From: Rubrimonas sp036770645
GTDB lineage: Bacteria > Pseudomonadota > Alphaproteobacteria > Rhodobacterales > Rhodobacteraceae
Reading direction: 5' to 3'
Assembly: GCA_036770645.1 (NCBI GenBank)
Contig: DAIPIU010000005.1
Span: 7,832-71,831, forward strand
Length of the DNA stretch: 64,000 nucleotides
The number at the start of each line of letters is the position of its first letter. Position 1 is the first letter of the stretch. The position numbers and the translations under genes are program-made. Positions 36,776-47,426 of the stretch are shown here, piece by piece. Below the pieces are notes generated by a model. It ran no database searches. It was not told the DNA's origin and saw only the letters and a list, made by a program, of their open reading frames with translations.

Positions 36776-37240
36776 CTAAACTGCCTGCGGCGGTTTGGCC
36801 ACCCCCGCGACCTCCACCAACCGCCGCGCGAGCCAGAGAATCAGGCGCCGGCGCTCGCGCCGCACGGCGCGCGCGACAAGGAACCGGGCGCTGTCGCCGT
36901 CGCCCTCGGCCGTGGCGCGCAGCAGCGCGAGCAGCCACGCCTCGCCGAAGGCCGGGACTGCCGCGCCCCTCGGATGGAAGGACAGCGGCCGCAGCGCCGC
37001 GCCGTCGAGCGCCGCCAGCAGCGCGCGGCCGCAGGCGTCGCGGGCTGCCTCGCCCGCGGGCGCGATCAGCGCGCAGGCACGGTCGAGATCGAGCGGCGGG
37101 CCGCAGAGCGCGGCGAGCGACCAGCGCCGCAGATCTTCGAGCAGGGCGGCGTCGGCATCGCCCGGGGCCGGTCCGGCGGGCGGCGGCACGGGAGCGCGCC
37201 GGAGGGGCCGCGGCAGGGAAAGGGGGATCGCCGTGGCCAT
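36776..37240 (-). CDS. Hypothetical protein, about 154 aa
   Basis: Not recognised. From ATG 37240 it reads MATAIPLSLPRPLRRAP, then helical segments rich in Ala, Leu and Arg (EDLRRWSLAALCGPPLDLDR; EAWLLALLRATAEGDGDSA; RRERRRLILWLARRLVEVAG). No signal peptide or membrane span. A TTG at 37315 would lengthen it by 25 residues, but neither start has a good RBS. It faces polA across about 215 bases. Codon third positions are GC-rich, consistent with a real gene. Confidence 0.5.
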   Translation of the reverse strand: MATAIPLSLPRPLRRAPVPPPAGPAPGDADAALLEDLRRWSLAALCGPPLDLDRACALIAPAGEAARDACGRALLAALDGAALRPLSFHPRGAAVPAFGEAWLLALLRATAEGDGDSARFLVARAVRRERRRLILWLARRLVEVAGVAKPPQAV

Positions 37241-37455
37241 GCAGTCGCTGTCTCCGCTCGCGCCGGAACCCGGCTCCCGCCGCAGCCTTCCGGCCGCGCG
37301 GCCATTACCTGACAAATACGATCAAGATAATGCCGCGCGCAAGGCCACCTTGGTCGCAGGCCGTCCCGCGCGCGCCCGTCCCCCGCCGCCCTTGCCGCGG
37401 CCGCCGCCTTGCGTAGCTTGGGCGGCGGGCCGCGGCGGCCCTGCGGAGGCAAGCG

Positions 37456-40320
37456 ATGTCGATCGGTCCCGGCGACCGGCTGCACCTCGTGGACGGTTCG
37501 GGCTTCATCTTCCGCGCCTTCCACGCCCTGCCGCCCCTCACCCGGAAATCCGACGGCCTGCCGGTCGGCGCGGTGTCGGGCTTCTGCGCCATGCTGTTCC
37601 GCCTGCTCGAGGAAGGACGGGCCGCCGAACGCCCGACGCATCTGGCGGTGGTGTTCGACCACTCCTCGAAAACCTTCCGCAACGACATCTACCCCGCCTA
37701 CAAGGCCCACCGGCCCGACCCGCCCCCGGAGCTGGTGCCGCAGTTCCCGCTGATCCGCGACGCCACCCGCGCCTTCAACCTCGCCTGCATCGAGACCGAG
37801 GGCTTCGAGGCCGACGACATCATCGCCACCTACGCGCGGCGCGCCGCGGCGGCGGGGGCCGCGGTGACCATCGTCTCGGCCGACAAGGACCTGATGCAGC
37901 TGGTGGACGACCGCATCCTGCTGATGAAGCCGGGGCTGAAGGGCGGCGCGGACGAGCGCATCGACGCAGGCGGCGTGGCCGAGAAGTTCGGCGTGGCCCC
38001 CGACCGCGTGGTGGACGTGCAGGCGCTGGCCGGCGACAGCGTCGACAACGTGCCGGGCGCGCCGGGCATCGGCATCAAGACCGCCGCGCAGCTGATCGCC
38101 GAATACGGCGATCTCGACACGCTGCTGGCGCGCGCGGGGGAGATCCGCCAGCCGAAGCGCCGCGAGACGCTGCTGGCCCATGCCGAGCAGGTGCGCGTCT
38201 CGCGCCGGCTGGTGACCCTGTGCGACGCGGTGCCCGGCCTGCCGGACTGGGCGGAACTGGCGGTGCGCGACCCCGAACCCGCGGTGCTGATCGGCTTTCT
38301 CAAGGCGATGGAGTTCCGCAGCCTGACGACCCGCGTGGCCGAGGCCATCGGGGCGGAGGCCGGCGGGATCGGGGCGTCGAGCGTGGCGATGCCCGAGGGC
38401 TTCGTCGCGGACCCGCCGCCGCCCCCGCCGGTCGAAGGCGTGGCCGCCGGCGCCGTCCCGGCCGAGCCCATCGACCCCGCCGCCTACGCCATCGTCCGCG
38501 ACGCGGACGCCCTGCGCGCATGGGTGGCCGAGGCGACCGAGATCGGGGCCGTCGCCGTCGACACCGAGACCACCGCGCTCGACGAGATGACGGCCGATCT
38601 CGTCGGCGTCTCGCTGGCGACCGCGCCGGGCCGCGCCTGCTACATCCCGCTCGGGCACAGGGAGGGCGACGCAGACCTGTTCGGGGCGGCGCGCCTTGCG
38701 CCGGGCCAGATGGACCGCGAGGAGGCGCTCGCGATCCTGCGCCCGATGATGGCCGACCCGGCGGTGCTGAAGATCGGCCAGAACCTCAAATACGACCTGA
38801 AGGTGCTGCGCCGCTTCGGCGTCGAGGTGGCCCCCATCGACGACACCATGCTGCTGTCCTACGCGCAGGGGGCGGGGCTGGGCGGGCACGGCATGGACGC
38901 CCTGTCCAAGCGCCTGCTCGACCACCAGCCGATCCCGATCAAGGAGCTGATCGGTTCGGGCAAATCCCAGATCACCTTCGCCCGCGTGCCCGTCGACAAG
39001 GCCGCCGCCTATGCCGCCGAGGACGCGGACGTGACGCTGCGCCTGCACCGCGTGCTCAAGCCCGGTCTCGTCGCCCATCGCGTGACCACGGTCTATGAGA
39101 CGTTGGAGCGCCCCCTCGTCCCCGTGCTGGCCGCGATGGAGATGGCGGGGGTGAAGGTCGACCGCGACGCCCTGTCCCGCCTGTCGGGCCTGTTCGCCCA
39201 GCGCATGGCCGCGCTGGAGGACGAGATCCACGGCCTCGCCGGCGGCGCCTTCAACGTGGGCAGCCCCAAGCAGCTCGGCGAGGTGCTGTTCGACCGTCTG
39301 GGCCTGCCCGGCGGCGTGCGCGGCGACAAGACCGGCGCCTATGTCACCGACGCCGACATGCTGGAGCAGCTTGCCGCCCAGGGCCACGACCTGCCGGCGA
39401 GGGTGCTGGACTGGCGGCAGCTGTCCAAGCTCAAGGGCACCTACACCGACGCGCTGCAGACCCACATCAACGCCGAGACCGGGCGCGTGCACACCTCCTT
39501 CTCGCTGGCGGCCACCACCACGGGGCGCCTCGCCTCGACCGACCCGAACCTGCAGAACATCCCCGTCCGCACCGAGGAGGGCCGCCGCATCCGCGAGGCC
39601 TTCGTGGCCGAGCCGGGCAACATGCTGGTCTCGCTCGACTACTCGCAGATCGAGCTGCGGATCCTCGCGCACATCGCCGATATCCCCGAGCTTAAGCAGG
39701 CCTTCCGCGACGGGCTGGACATCCACGCCATGACCGCGGCGGAGATGTTCGGCGTGCCGATCGAGGGCATGGACCCCATGATCCGGCGCCAGGCCAAGGC
39801 GATCAACTTCGGCGTGATCTACGGCATCTCGGCCTTCGGCCTGTCCAACAACCTGCGCATCCCGCAATCCGAGGCCAAGGCCTTCATCGACCGCTATTTC
39901 GAACGCTTCCCCGGCATCCGCGCCTACATGGACCGCACGCGCGAGGCGGCGAAGCGCGACGGGTTCGTCAGCACCCTGTTCGGCCGCAGGGTGCACACGC
40001 CGGAGATCAACGCCCGCGGGCCGCGCGCCGGCTTCGCGTATCGCGCCGCCATCAACGCGCCCATCCAGGGCACCGCGGCCGACGTGATCCGCCGCGCCAT
40101 GATCCGCATCCCCCCCGCGCTTGCGGCGGCGGGCCTGTCGGCGCGCATGCTGCTGCAGGTGCATGACGAACTGCTGTTCGAGGCGCCCGAGGGGCAGGCG
40201 GCGGAGACGGCGGCCGTGGCGAAGCGCGTCATGGAGGCGGCGGCCCTGCCGGCGGTCGCCTTCGACATCCCGCTGACCGTCGAGGCCGGCCTCGGGCAGA
40301 GCTGGGCGCAGGCGCACTGA
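37456..40320 (+). CDS. polA: DNA polymerase I
   Basis: 954 aa, full length. The 5'-nuclease domain (about 1-300) has LVDGSGFIFRAFHALPPL, ETEGFEADDIIATYAR and GDSVDNVPGAPGIG. The 3'-5' exonuclease domain (about 345-540) keeps acidic residues (VAVDTETTALDEMTAD; KIGQNLKYDLKVL; YAAEDADVTLRL), so proofreading is likely active. The polymerase domain has LVSLDYSQIELRILAH, RRQAKAINFGVIYG and LQVHDELLFEAPE. It removes RNA primers and fills repair gaps. ATG 37456 follows GGAGG. Confidence 0.97.
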   Translation: MSIGPGDRLHLVDGSGFIFRAFHALPPLTRKSDGLPVGAVSGFCAMLFRLLEEGRAAERPTHLAVVFDHSSKTFRNDIYPAYKAHRPDPPPELVPQFPLIRDATRAFNLACIETEGFEADDIIATYARRAAAAGAAVTIVSADKDLMQLVDDRILLMKPGLKGGADERIDAGGVAEKFGVAPDRVVDVQALAGDSVDNVPGAPGIGIKTAAQLIAEYGDLDTLLARAGEIRQPKRRETLLAHAEQVRVSRRLVTLCDAVPGLPDWAELAVRDPEPAVLIGFLKAMEFRSLTTRVAEAIGAEAGGIGASSVAMPEGFVADPPPPPPVEGVAAGAVPAEPIDPAAYAIVRDADALRAWVAEATEIGAVAVDTETTALDEMTADLVGVSLATAPGRACYIPLGHREGDADLFGAARLAPGQMDREEALAILRPMMADPAVLKIGQNLKYDLKVLRRFGVEVAPIDDTMLLSYAQGAGLGGHGMDALSKRLLDHQPIPIKELIGSGKSQITFARVPVDKAAAYAAEDADVTLRLHRVLKPGLVAHRVTTVYETLERPLVPVLAAMEMAGVKVDRDALSRLSGLFAQRMAALEDEIHGLAGGAFNVGSPKQLGEVLFDRLGLPGGVRGDKTGAYVTDADMLEQLAAQGHDLPARVLDWRQLSKLKGTYTDALQTHINAETGRVHTSFSLAATTTGRLASTDPNLQNIPVRTEEGRRIREAFVAEPGNMLVSLDYSQIELRILAHIADIPELKQAFRDGLDIHAMTAAEMFGVPIEGMDPMIRRQAKAINFGVIYGISAFGLSNNLRIPQSEAKAFIDRYFERFPGIRAYMDRTREAAKRDGFVSTLFGRRVHTPEINARGPRAGFAYRAAINAPIQGTAADVIRRAMIRIPPALAAAGLSARMLLQVHDELLFEAPEGQAAETAAVAKRVMEAAALPAVAFDIPLTVEAGLGQSWAQAH

Positions 40321-40548
40321 GCATCCGCGGCGACGCGGTGCCGCCGCCGGCCGCGACCCGCGGGCGCCGGTCCCCCGTCCCGACCGTTTCCGCGCCGCGC
40401 GCAGGGGGCGCCCGGCCGCCCCGCATGCCGGCCATGCGGCGCGGCGGCCCCGATCCGGGAGGTTCGGAACCCGTCCGGCCCCGGCCGGGATTGACGGCGC
40501 CCGCCGCAGCGCGTCCCATCCCGACCCTCCGGGCAGACGAGGACCCCG

Positions 40549-41313
40549 ATGAGCCGAAAGCCACCGCTTCTGTTCCTGCACGGCGCGTTCGGCGGGCCGG
40601 AGATGTGGCTGCGCTTCGTCGCCCCGTGGTTCGCCGCCCGGGGCCACGCTGTGGCGGCCCCGCCCCTGCCCGGGCCCGGCGCGCCGGCGCGGGCCCGGCT
40701 GCGCGACTATGTGCGGGCGGCGCGCGCGGCGGCGGATGCGCTGGGTGGTCGCCCGGTGGTGATCGGGCATTCCCTCGGCGGCCTGGTGGCGCAGCATCTC
40801 GCGACCGAGCGGCGGCTGGCGGGCCTGGCGCTGGTCGGCTCGCCGGGGCCGGCGGGGCTGGGGCCCAGCCTGTGGCGGCTGTCAGCCCAGCGGCCCAAGG
40901 TGCTGGCGGCGCTGATGGTCGCGCAGGCCGGGGCCGGGGCCATGCTGGGGGTCGAGGCCGCGCGCCGGGCGCTGTTCACCGACGACACGCCCGAGGCCTG
41001 GATCGTCGAGGTCTGCCCCGCGCCCTCGGCCGAGAGCCCGCTGGCGCTGATGGACGGGCTCGGCTGGGATCTGCCGCTGTTCTGGCCGCTGGCCCGCGGC
41101 ATCCCGACGCTCGCGCTGATGGGCGACGGCGACGCCTTCATCCCCCGCAGCGACCTCGCCGCGCTCGCCATGAGCTATGCGGCCGAGACCGAGGTGCTGG
41201 ACGGCATGGCGCATGGCGCGCCCATCGATCCCCGCTGGAAGCGGCTGGCCTGGCGGATCGACGCCTGGCTCGAGGAGCGGATCGCGCCGCGGCTGGTGGC
41301 CGCGGCGCGCTGA
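40549..41313 (+). CDS. Alpha/beta hydrolase
   Basis: 254 aa. Alpha/beta-hydrolase fold: LFLHGAFGGPEMW (oxyanion-hole HG, about 8-12), nucleophile elbow GHSLGG (about 74-79, Ser 76), acid region LALMGDGDAFIPRSDL (about 190), and the catalytic His probably in GMAHGAPIDPRW (about 222). Substrate unknown; esterases and lipases of this subgroup take small esters. ATG 40549 follows GAGGACCCCG. It lies alone between polA (228 bases away) and the convergent degP. Confidence 0.85.
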   Translation: MSRKPPLLFLHGAFGGPEMWLRFVAPWFAARGHAVAAPPLPGPGAPARARLRDYVRAARAAADALGGRPVVIGHSLGGLVAQHLATERRLAGLALVGSPGPAGLGPSLWRLSAQRPKVLAALMVAQAGAGAMLGVEAARRALFTDDTPEAWIVEVCPAPSAESPLALMDGLGWDLPLFWPLARGIPTLALMGDGDAFIPRSDLAALAMSYAAETEVLDGMAHGAPIDPRWKRLAWRIDAWLEERIAPRLVAAAR

Positions 41314-41323
41314 CGGAAAGGGT

Positions 41324-41343
41324 CGGCCCCGCCGCCGGGGCCG
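41324..41343. terminator. Bidirectional terminator between hydrolase and degP
   Basis: CGGCCCCG / CGGGGCCG with a four-base loop CCGC in the 36-base gap between two convergent stops. It is well placed to end both transcripts. Confidence 0.65.
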
Positions 41344-41349
41344 GGACGG

Positions 41350-42810
<1,461 letters not shown>

Positions 42811-42945
42811 GATGGGTGTCTCCCTGGTTCGGCCGGGCCGCCCTCCGGACGCGCCCGACCCTGTCATCGCAGGCCATATGGCGGCCATTGGGGCGGCCGC
42901 GGGGCGGAACCGGGCGCTAACGGCGCCCGGCCCAAGGTCGGACGC

Positions 42946-43833
42946 TCAGTCCCGAGTCGAGGGGCGGCCGAGCGGATCCTTGAGGTAGTTGAAGAAATCG
43001 CTGTCGGGCGAGATCACCATGCTGGAGTTGCCGCTCTGGAACGCCTTTTCGTAAGCGGACATCGAGCGGAAGAAGGCGAAGAAATCCGGGTCGCGGTTGA
43101 ACGCCTCGGCGAAGATGGCGTTGCGCTGGGCGTCGGCCCGGCCGCGGATGATCTCGGCCTCGCGGCGCGCCTCGGACACCAGCTCGACGGCCTGCCGGTC
43201 GGCGTTGGCCCGCACGCGCTGGGCGGCCTCGGCGCCGCGGGCGCGCTCGTCCGCGGCCTCGCGCTGGCGTTCGGCCTGCATGCGCTCGTAGGTGGCCTGC
43301 AGGTTCTGCTCGGGCAGGTCGGCCCGGCGGATCCGCACGTCCACGATCTCGACGCCCAGTTCCTGTGAACTGCGGCGCGAGGAGTCGCGGATGCGCTCCA
43401 TGAGCTGGTTGCGCGCGTCGGACAGGATCGAATCCGACCCCACCGAACCCAGCACCTCGCGCAGCGAGGCGGTCAGGATGCGCTCGAGCCGCGGGATCGC
43501 CGCAGCCTCGTCGGTGACCGCGCGGCGGAACTGGATGGTGTCCACGATGCGCCAGCGGGCGAAGGCGTCGACCACGAGGCGGCGGTCGTCCAGCGGCGTG
43601 ACCTCGAGCGCGGTGGTCTCGAGCGGCAGGATGCGGTCCTCGAAGAACACCACGTTCTGGATGAAGGGCAGCTTGAAGCGCAGGCCCGGCTCGGTGATCG
43701 GCTCGCCGCGGACCTGCCCGAACTGCAGCACGAGCGCGCGCTTGCGCTCGTCCACGATGAACAGGCTGTTTGCGAGCAGGAACAGCAGCAGGGCCGCGGC
43801 GGCCGCGCCGCCGGCGATGAGGCGCTGGTTCAT
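42946..43833 (-). CDS. hflC: HflC, membrane protease modulator (stomatin family)
   Basis: 295 aa. One N-terminal membrane span (about 6-26, AGGAAAAALLLFLLANSLFI) followed by an SPFH/band-7 domain (DERKRALVLQFGQVRGEPIT; GLRFKLPFIQNVVFFEDRIL) and a charged Ala/Glu/Arg-rich coiled coil (about 195-255). With HflK it forms a cage around FtsH and restrains its proteolysis. The ATG overlaps the hflK stop by one base (TGATG). It ends 135 bases before degP. Confidence 0.95.
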   Translation of the reverse strand: MNQRLIAGGAAAAALLLFLLANSLFIVDERKRALVLQFGQVRGEPITEPGLRFKLPFIQNVVFFEDRILPLETTALEVTPLDDRRLVVDAFARWRIVDTIQFRRAVTDEAAAIPRLERILTASLREVLGSVGSDSILSDARNQLMERIRDSSRRSSQELGVEIVDVRIRRADLPEQNLQATYERMQAERQREAADERARGAEAAQRVRANADRQAVELVSEARREAEIIRGRADAQRNAIFAEAFNRDPDFFAFFRSMSAYEKAFQSGNSSMVISPDSDFFNYLKDPLGRPSTRD

Positions 43834-44960
43834 CACTGGGTCCTCCGCGACAGCTCGTTGAGCGGCAGGAAGGGCACAACCCCCTGGGACCCGCCGGCCC
43901 CTTCGTCGATCACCACCTTGTTCACGCCGCCGAGCACGCGCTCCATGGTCTCGAGATAGAGGCGCTGGCGCGTGACGTCGGGGGCGAGCCGGTATTCCTC
44001 GTAGATCGCCTTGAACCGCTCGGCCTCGCCGGTCGCCTCGTTGACGGTCTGGGCGCGATAGCCCTCGGCCTCCTGGAGGACCTGCGCCGCCGAGCCGCGG
44101 GCCTCGGCCAGCGCGCGGTTGGCGTAGGCCTCGGCCTGGCTTTCCTGGGTGTTGCGGTCCTGGGCTGCCGCCTGCACGTCGCGGAAGGCGTCGATCACCT
44201 GCGAAGGCGGATCGGCACGGTCGAAGTTCACGCGCAGCACGTTCACGCCGGAATCGTAGCTGTCGAGCGTGGCGCGGATCAGGTCCAGCACCTCCTGGCT
44301 GACCAGCGCGCGGTCGCGGTTCAGGATCGGCGACAGCTGCGAACGGCCGATGATCTCGCGCATGGCGCTCTCGGAGACGGCGCGGATGGTCTCCTCCGGC
44401 CCCGCGAGGTTGAACAGGAACTTGGGCAGGTCGGCGATGTTCCACACCACCTGGAAGTCGATGTCGACGATGTTCTCGTCGCCGGTCAGCATCAGGCCGC
44501 TGTCAGGGTCGCGGCCGCGCACGCGCTGGCTGCTGCCATAGCCGATGTCGACGATGTTCTCGCGGCTGACCGCCCGGATCTCCTTGGTCACGAAGGGCCA
44601 GGGGGCGAATTGAAGGCCGGGGCCGCGGGTCCCGATGTGCTGGCCGAACAGCAGTTCGACCGACTGCTCCTCGGGCTTGACGGTGTAGAGCGAACCGAGC
44701 ACCCACAGCACCACAGCGGCCGCCGCGATGGCGGCGACGCCCTTCCTGCCCAGCGGCGGGATCTGCGGCCCCTTGCCGCCGCCGCCGCCCATGATGACCT
44801 TCAGCTTCTCGCGGCCCTGGCGCAGCAGGTCGTCGATGTCGGGCGGCCGGTTTCCGCCGCCGCCGCCGCCGCCTCCGCCGCCCCCCCAGGGGCCGCGGCC
44901 GCCCGGGCCGTCGCCTCCGCCGCCGCCCCAGGGGCCGCCGGAATTGTTCTGCCAAGGCAT
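43833..44960 (-). CDS. hflK: HflK, membrane protease modulator (stomatin family)
   Basis: 375 aa. A cytoplasmic Gly/Pro-rich N-terminus (about 8-35, with a run of glycines broken by Trp and Arg), a single span (about 73-93), then the band-7 domain (KPEEQSVELLFGQHIGTRGP; MLTGDENIVDIDFQVVWNI) and a long coiled coil. ATG 44960 follows AAGGACTGCGG. Start and 5' part lie in DNA that is almost pure GGC/GGG codons, so small indels there may be assembly-sensitive. It acts with HflC on FtsH. Confidence 0.94.
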   Translation of the reverse strand: MPWQNNSGGPWGGGGGDGPGGRGPWGGGGGGGGGGGNRPPDIDDLLRQGREKLKVIMGGGGGKGPQIPPLGRKGVAAIAAAAVVLWVLGSLYTVKPEEQSVELLFGQHIGTRGPGLQFAPWPFVTKEIRAVSRENIVDIGYGSSQRVRGRDPDSGLMLTGDENIVDIDFQVVWNIADLPKFLFNLAGPEETIRAVSESAMREIIGRSQLSPILNRDRALVSQEVLDLIRATLDSYDSGVNVLRVNFDRADPPSQVIDAFRDVQAAAQDRNTQESQAEAYANRALAEARGSAAQVLQEAEGYRAQTVNEATGEAERFKAIYEEYRLAPDVTRQRLYLETMERVLGGVNKVVIDEGAGGSQGVVPFLPLNELSRRTQ

Positions 44961-45086
44961 CCGCAGTCCTTCCCATCTCGCGCCGACGCGCCGTTCAGGC
45001 CGCCGGTTATAGGTGCGGCGGCCGGCCATCGCAACGCGACGACCGGGACCCGCCCGTTCCTCTAGGTGGCCCCCCGCCCCAAGCGT

Positions 45087-46448
45087 TCAAGGCGCTGCGG
45101 CGACCGGCGCGCGCATCAGCACCAGTTCCTCGGCCGAGGTCGGGTGCACGGCGACGGTGCGGTCAAAATCCACCTTCGTCGCGCCCATCCGCACCGCCAC
45201 CCCGGCCAGCTGGATCATCTCGGCGGCCGCCGGCCCGACGACATGGACGCCGAGCACGCGCCGCGTGTCGGCGGCGACGATCATCTTCATCAGCATGCGC
45301 TCGTCCCGGCCGGCCAGCGTGTTGGCCATCGGCCGGAAGGCGGCGCGATAGACCTCGACCGGCCCCGCCGCGCGCGCGTCCTCCTCCGTCGCGCCGACCG
45401 TGCCGATCTCGGGCTGGGTGAAGACGGCGGTCGCCACGTCCGCATGGTCGGCGCGGGTCGGCCTGCCCTCGAACACCGTGGCGGCGAAGGCCGCGCCCTC
45501 GCGGATCGCCACCGGCGTCAGCGCCAGCCGGTCCGTCACGTCGCCCACGGCGTAGATCGAGGGCACCGAGGACTGCGAATACGCGTCGACCGCAACCGCG
45601 CCGCCCCGCGTCAGGGCGACGCCCGCCTCCTCGAGGCCGAGGCCCGCCGTGGCCGGCCGGCGGCCATGGGCCAGCATCACCGCGTCGGCCTCGATCGCGC
45701 CGCCGTCCTTCAGCGTCACGGACAGCGAATCGCCCGCCCGGTCGATGCGCGCGATCGCGGCGTCGAAGCGCAGGTCCACGCCGCGCGCGCGCATCGCCTG
45801 CGCCACATGCTCGCGCACCTCGCGGTCGAAGCCGCGCAGGAACAGGTCGCCGCGGTAGAGCTGCGTCGTGCGCGCCCCCAGCCCGTTGAACACCCCGGCG
45901 AACTCCGACGCGACATAGCCGCCGCCCTCGATCACCAGCCGGCGCGGGAATTCCGGCAGGTCGAAGATCTCGTTCGAGGTGATCGCGTGTTCGGCCCCCG
46001 GGAAATCGGCGGCGGTCGGCGCGCCGCCCGTGGCGATCAGGATGTGCGGCGTCTCGAGAACCCGTCCGGAGGCCAGCCGCACCGAATGCGGACCCGCCAC
46101 CGTCGCGCGCTCGCGGAACACCGTGACGCACGCGGCGGCGAGGTTGGCGCCGTAGACGCCCTCGAGCCTGGTGATCTCGCGCTCCTTCGCGTCGCGCAGC
46201 CGCGCCCAGTCGAAGCGCGCCTCGCCCAGCGTCCAGCCGAAGCCGGCGGCGTCCTCGAAGGCCGTGCGGAAGGCCGAGGCCATCACATACAGCTTCTTGG
46301 GGACGCAGCCGCGGATGACGCAGGTGCCGCCCATGCGGAATTCCTCCGCCAGCGCCACGCGCGCCCCCGCCTGCGCCGCCATCCGCGCGGCGCGCACGCC
46401 GCCCGAGCCGCCGCCGATCACGACGAGATCGAAGTCGAAGCCAGCCAT
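45087..46448 (-). CDS. gor: Glutathione-disulfide reductase
   Basis: 453 aa flavoprotein that regenerates glutathione with NADPH in the cytoplasm. FAD site LVVIGGGSGGVRAARMAA (about 8-25), redox-active disulfide GGTCVIRGCVPKK (about 41-53), NADPH Rossmann motif IEGGGYVASEFAGVFNGLG (about 170-190), and C-terminal catalytic His-Glu in TVAVHPTSAEELV. The GTCVIRGCVPKK spacing separates it from dihydrolipoamide dehydrogenases. It ends 126 bases after the hflK start on the same strand. Confidence 0.95.
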   Translation of the reverse strand: MAGFDFDLVVIGGGSGGVRAARMAAQAGARVALAEEFRMGGTCVIRGCVPKKLYVMASAFRTAFEDAAGFGWTLGEARFDWARLRDAKEREITRLEGVYGANLAAACVTVFRERATVAGPHSVRLASGRVLETPHILIATGGAPTAADFPGAEHAITSNEIFDLPEFPRRLVIEGGGYVASEFAGVFNGLGARTTQLYRGDLFLRGFDREVREHVAQAMRARGVDLRFDAAIARIDRAGDSLSVTLKDGGAIEADAVMLAHGRRPATAGLGLEEAGVALTRGGAVAVDAYSQSSVPSIYAVGDVTDRLALTPVAIREGAAFAATVFEGRPTRADHADVATAVFTQPEIGTVGATEEDARAAGPVEVYRAAFRPMANTLAGRDERMLMKMIVAADTRRVLGVHVVGPAAAEMIQLAGVAVRMGATKVDFDRTVAVHPTSAEELVLMRAPVAAAP

Positions 46449-46472
46449 GGCCGCCCCCTGCCGCTGTCAACC

Positions 46473-46480
46473 GAACGTTC
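46473..46480. promoter_or_regulatory. GAACGTTC palindrome before gor
   Basis: An eight-base perfect palindrome in an AT-richer patch, 25 bases before the gor ATG, between gor and the rpiA stop. Position suits an operator or promoter element; nothing further supports it. Confidence 0.25.
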
Positions 46481-46526
46481 AGTCCATCGTCAAGTGGCGG
46501 CGCGCGCCGCGCGCCGCAACCCCCGT

Positions 46527-47255
46527 TCAGGCGCAGCCCGCGCCGATCACCTCGGTCGAGCCGTCGGGGTGCCCGATCACCGCGCAGTCGGCGATGCCGA
46601 CGAACAGGCCGGTCTCGACCACGCCGGGGATGGCGTTCAGCGCCGCGGCCAGCCGCGCGGGCTCGGCGATGGCGCGCAGGTGCAGATCGAGGATGAAGTG
46701 CCCGCCATCGGTGACGAAGGGCGTGTCGCGGGCCAGCCGCAGCGCTGTGCCGCGCCCCTCGACCGCCTGGTCGGACAGCAGGCGCTCGACGATGGCCTTG
46801 GTCGTCTCCCAGCCGAAGGGCACCACCTCGATGGGCAGAGGGAAGGCCCCGAGGCGGTCGACGCGCTTGCCGGCATCCGCGATCACCACCATGCGGTCCG
46901 AGGCGCAGGCGACGATCTTCTCCTGCAGCAGCGCGCCGCCGCCGCCCTTGATGAGCGACAGCGCGCCGTCCAGCTCGTCCGCCCCGTCCACGGTGAGGTC
47001 GAGCCACCCCGCCTCGTCCAGCGTGGTCAGCGGCACGCCCTGCTGTTCGGCCAGCTCGCCGGTGCGCAGCGAGGTCGGCACCCCGATCACGCCGCGCAGG
47101 GCGCCGCTGCGCAGCCGCTCGCCCAGGCCGCGCACGAACCAGTCCGCGGTCGAGCCGGTTCCCAGCCCGACGCGCATCTTCGGCTCGACGAAATCGAGCG
47201 CGCGATGGGCCGCGGCCCGCTTGGCGGCGTCCGCCGGCGACAGTTCCCTGACCAT
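46527..47255 (-). CDS. rpiA: Ribose-5-phosphate isomerase A
   Basis: 242 aa, about the usual size. It interconverts ribose-5-phosphate and ribulose-5-phosphate. RpiA motifs: VGLGTGSTADWFVRGL (about 28-43, phosphate loop), DLTVDGADELD (catalytic Asp about 86), LIKGGGGALLQEKIVA (catalytic Glu) and VIADAGKRV. ATG 47255 follows GGGGGGAG. It lies upstream of gor on the same strand with a 78-base spacer and faces sdaA. Confidence 0.95.
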   Translation of the reverse strand: MVRELSPADAAKRAAAHRALDFVEPKMRVGLGTGSTADWFVRGLGERLRSGALRGVIGVPTSLRTGELAEQQGVPLTTLDEAGWLDLTVDGADELDGALSLIKGGGGALLQEKIVACASDRMVVIADAGKRVDRLGAFPLPIEVVPFGWETTKAIVERLLSDQAVEGRGTALRLARDTPFVTDGGHFILDLHLRAIAEPARLAAALNAIPGVVETGLFVGIADCAVIGHPDGSTEVIGAGCA

Positions 47256-47426
47256 CTCGCTCCCCCCTCGGCGCGCGGCGCAGTATAGGCTACGGACGGA
47301 TGCGCGCCAGCGCCGCGGCGCGGCCGTCCCCGTCGGCGGCGCATCTTGTCGGCCGACGGCGCCGCGGGCAGAGTGCGATGCCCGAGATACGGCGCGGACC
47401 GGCGCGGGATCAGGGGGGCGGGCACG

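Noticed and set aside
44860..44900. GGC/CCG run in hflK as a separate repeat element
   Set aside because: It simply encodes the poly-Gly N-terminus usual for HflK; no unit longer than a codon repeats.
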